Part shown: in pieces, positions 5,343-7,316 of the stretch
Layout of the letters: every line of letters starts with the position of its first letter
Position numbering within the stretch: the first letter of the stretch is position 1
Program-made: the position numbers and the translations under genes
The notes under the pieces: generated by a model
The model's database searches: none
Told to the model about the DNA's origin: nothing
What the model saw: only the letters and a program-made list of their open reading frames with translations
NCBI GenBank assembly: GCA_017959485.1
Contig: JAGDAM010000227.1
Span: 1 to 7,316, forward strand
Direction of reading: 5' to 3'
From: Clostridia bacterium
GTDB taxonomy: Bacteria > Bacillota_A > Clostridia > Oscillospirales > CAG-272
Length of the DNA: 7,316 nt

Positions 5343-6302
5343 ATGTACAGAATAGGCATAGATCTCGGCGGCACCAATATCGCCGTCGGACTCGTTTCCG
5401 CGGATATGCGGATTATCGACAAGGTGAGCGTTCCGACGCTCGCGTTCCGCGCTCCCGAACTGATCGTCGACGATATGGCGGCCGCCTGCAGGCGTCTCGT
5501 CGACGGAAAAGGCCTCAGCGTCAGTAACGTCGAGGCGATCGGCGTGGCCAGTCCCGGCATCGCGGACCATGACCGCGGAGTCGTCGAATACGCCAACAAT
5601 CTCCCGTTCAGACATTTCCGGCTCGCAGAGCTACTCCGCGAACGCTTTCCGGTCGGCAGGATCAACGTCGAGAACGACGCCAACGCCGCCGCCTGGGGAG
5701 AAGCCGTCGCGGGAGCCGCTAAGGGTACCCGCAACTCGGTTATGATTACGCTCGGGACCGGAGTCGGCGGCGGAATCATCATTGACGGAAAGATCTGCTC
5801 GGGCTTCAATTTCGCCGGCGGCGAACTCGGACACATCGTGATCCGCGAGGGCGGAAGGCCCTGTTCCTGCGGCCGCCGCGGCTGCTGGGAGGCGTACAGT
5901 TCCGCCACCGCACTGATCGCGATGACCGGCGAAAAGCTCGACGCCTGCCGCGCCGCCGGAAGAAAGACGATGATAGCCGATCTTTTCGAAAAGAAGGGAA
6001 AGATCTCGGCCCGCACCGCTTTCGAGGCGATGAAGGCGGGAGACGCCGCCGGCCGCGAGGTGGTCGACGAATACGTCCGGTATCTCGCGTGCGGGATCAC
6101 CAATATTGTCAATATCTTCCAGCCCGAGGTCATCTCGATCGGCGGAGGAATCTCGGGTGAGAAGGAAAACCTGCTCCGTCCGCTCATTCCGATCGTCTCT
6201 AAAGAACAGTACGGCGGCGGAATAGTCAAATCCACCGAGATCAGGATTGCCGAACTCGGCAACGACGCCGGCATCATCGGCGCCGCCACGCTCGGAATAT
6301 GA
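5343..6302 (+). CDS. glcK: ROK-family glucokinase
   Basis: The protein is 319 residues, as expected for bacterial ROK glucokinases, which phosphorylate glucose to glucose-6-phosphate with ATP in the cytoplasm. The N-terminal phosphate loop 'IGIDLGGTNIAVGLV' is at 4-18. The catalytic Asp is probably D112 in 'VENDANAAAWGE', and the second phosphate motif is 'LGTGVGGGIIIDG' (137-149). The ROK sugar- and zinc-binding signature includes E161 and H164 ('GGELGHIV') followed by C174, C176 and C181 ('CSCGRRGCWEAYSS'). The adenosine-binding 'ISIGGGIS' stretch follows near residue 265. AAGGA at 5329-5333 lies 9 nt before the ATG. The 47-bp gap after murA is AT-rich and holds a 12-bp palindrome ATTAATATTAAT (5301-5312) but no obvious terminator. 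The stop overlaps the plsY start as ATGA. Another ROK hexokinase specificity cannot be excluded. Confidence 0.9.
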   Translation: MYRIGIDLGGTNIAVGLVSADMRIIDKVSVPTLAFRAPELIVDDMAAACRRLVDGKGLSVSNVEAIGVASPGIADHDRGVVEYANNLPFRHFRLAELLRERFPVGRINVENDANAAAWGEAVAGAAKGTRNSVMITLGTGVGGGIIIDGKICSGFNFAGGELGHIVIREGGRPCSCGRRGCWEAYSSATALIAMTGEKLDACRAAGRKTMIADLFEKKGKISARTAFEAMKAGDAAGREVVDEYVRYLACGITNIVNIFQPEVISIGGGISGEKENLLRPLIPIVSKEQYGGGIVKSTEIRIAELGNDAGIIGAATLGI

Positions 6303-7030
6303 CCTTCAAAGAACTTCTGAACGACGGGCTGATAAAGCTTTTCGCCGATAAATTCGGTCTTTCGGGCGCCGCGTTCATGGCGGTGCTCGGCGGGCTGATA
6401 CTCTTGGCCGCGGCTTGCGGATATTTTCTCGGGAGTCTGAACAGCGCAGTCATCTTTTCACGGCTGATCTGGCACGAGGATATCCGGACGAAGGGAAGCG
6501 GAAACGCCGGCATGACCAATATGTTCCGGGTTTTCGGCAAGCGCGCGGGTCTGTTAACTTTGCTCGGGGATTTTCTCAAGACCTTTCTGTCGGTAGCGAT
6601 CGGATACGTCTGCTACGGACACGGAGGCGCCTGGATCGCGGGGTTGTTCTGTATGTTCGGGCATATGTTTCCGATATATTATAAGTTCAAAGGCGGGAAG
6701 GGAATGCTCGTCTGCGCCTTTACGCTTCTTCTGACCGACTGGCCGGTGTTTCTAATTTCTCTCGCGGTGTTCACCGCCGTTCTGATTGTTTCGAAGATGG
6801 TCTCGCTCGGGTCTGTTATGTCCGCGCTCACGATGCCTCTCTTCCTTTTTCAGTGGTACCGTGTAATGGGCGGCAGCGGAGCTCTTGCCGGCATCCGCCT
6901 TCCCGTGGCGTTTCTGATGACCGTCTGCGTTATAGCGGCTCATCTGCCTAATCTTAAGCGCATTTACTCCGGGACCGAGCCGAAGGTCGATTTTTCAAAG
7001 TTTTTCGGAAAGAAAAAGAAGGACAAATGA
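6299..7030 (+). CDS. plsY: Acyl-phosphate:glycerol-3-phosphate acyltransferase PlsY
   Basis: PlsY is an integral membrane enzyme that moves the acyl group from acyl-phosphate to glycerol-3-phosphate, making lysophosphatidic acid for phospholipids. Conserved motif 1 runs from 'GSLNSAVIFSRL' to 'DIRTKGSGNAGMTNMFRVFG' (45-80). Motif 2 is 'GHMFPIYYKFKGGKG' (121-135), and motif 3 is 'AHLPNLKRIYSGTE' (214-227). Hydrophobic helices are at about 26-46, 84-104, 110-124, 136-166, 172-186 and 200-215. It has 243 residues, longer than the usual roughly 200, because of about 25 extra N-terminal residues before helix 1 and a lysine-rich tail 'FGKKKKDK'. Two positions differ from the common sequence: 'GSIP' reads GSLN and 'GATN' reads GMTN. 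The start is chosen from the ATGA overlap with glcK; the next Met (27, at 6377) would trim the extension. Confidence 0.93.
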   Translation: MTFKELLNDGLIKLFADKFGLSGAAFMAVLGGLILLAAACGYFLGSLNSAVIFSRLIWHEDIRTKGSGNAGMTNMFRVFGKRAGLLTLLGDFLKTFLSVAIGYVCYGHGGAWIAGLFCMFGHMFPIYYKFKGGKGMLVCAFTLLLTDWPVFLISLAVFTAVLIVSKMVSLGSVMSALTMPLFLFQWYRVMGGSGALAGIRLPVAFLMTVCVIAAHLPNLKRIYSGTEPKVDFSKFFGKKKKDK

Positions 7031-7316
7031 CAAAGCGCGCGCTGATCGTTATCGCGATCATCATAATAATACCGGTTGCGATTACCGTTTATTATTTCAT
7101 CGGATGGCGCTCGGACAATCCGGTTGTCGCCGACTGGAAGGGCGATACCTCGACGGTTAGCTATCACGGGACCGAACTGCACGAGGTCCCCGGTTCCTCG
7201 GTTTACCGGTTCTCGGTCGGGAAGTATCTCGGAAAGCTCGCTGACCGGCTGACCGGCGCCTCGCTCTACCGGGTGGAAGGCGATGAAAGCGGCGGGCTTT
7301 ACGCCGTCGTCGATTC
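7027..7316 (+). CDS. Membrane-anchored protein of unknown function, 3' truncated
   Basis: This begins at the ATG at 7027 (ATGA overlap with the plsY stop) and stays open to the window end, giving 96 residues so far. It begins 'MTKRALIVIAIIIIIPVAITVYYFIGW': a short basic N-terminus and one transmembrane helix or uncleaved signal at about 5-25. The remainder is soluble, probably outside the membrane, with no recognisable motif ('VYRFSVGKYLGKLADRLTGASLYRVEGDESGGLYAVVD'). The tight overlap suggests translation coupled to plsY and membership of the same operon. Function unknown. Confidence 0.75.
   Translation, partial: MTKRALIVIAIIIIIPVAITVYYFIGWRSDNPVVADWKGDTSTVSYHGTELHEVPGSSVYRFSVGKYLGKLADRLTGASLYRVEGDESGGLYAVVD

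Noticed and set aside
5327..6289. 320-codon ORF on the minus strand opposite glcK
   Set aside because: It is antisense to a clearly conserved ROK kinase. Its Ser/Pro/Ala-rich translation has no recognisable domain, as expected from GC-biased codons read backwards.

Overview
The window looks like a chromosomal segment of an uncultured, moderately GC-rich member of the Clostridia (Firmicutes), probably gut-associated. This is inferred from gene content: a BspA-type LRR surface protein, a single-domain PlsY, a MurA with the Firmicutes-like core 'GGCxxGSRPI-QH-KGFEALGA', a ROK glucokinase, and sigma-A-type promoters with consensus hexamers. No rRNA, tRNA or CRISPR array is visible. Taxonomy below class level cannot be settled from the sequence alone.

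Left part, + strand (about 1-2814). First comes the 3' part of a large surface protein with Cys-pair repeats, an LRR_5-type stretch and a beta-propeller-like C-terminal half. It is followed by a small Cys-cluster protein with an internal lipobox-like segment and, 5 nt further on, a short glycyl-radical-activase-like radical SAM protein. The last two form a tight pair whose joint job I cannot name. They are the best candidate here for an undescribed system.

Middle (2815-3203). This gene-free stretch between convergent transcription units is packed with structure. It has a perfect 16-bp terminator-like hairpin, an array of about 20-bp hairpin units separated by AGCTAAATT, an 11-14 bp junction, and a second array in opposite orientation with period 48. 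The whole block is bounded by imperfect inverted ends starting TAGGGGC, so it may be a MITE-like or other dispersed non-coding element.

Right part (3204-7316). A minus-strand purine-type phosphoribosyltransferase has a perfect TTGACA/TATAAT promoter and a strongly folded leader ending just before its ribosome binding site. Divergently, murA, a ROK glucokinase (glcK), plsY and a truncated membrane-anchored protein run on the + strand. murA and glcK are 47 bp apart, and the later joints are ATGA overlaps, so they are probably one operon. It joins peptidoglycan precursor synthesis, sugar phosphorylation and phospholipid synthesis.
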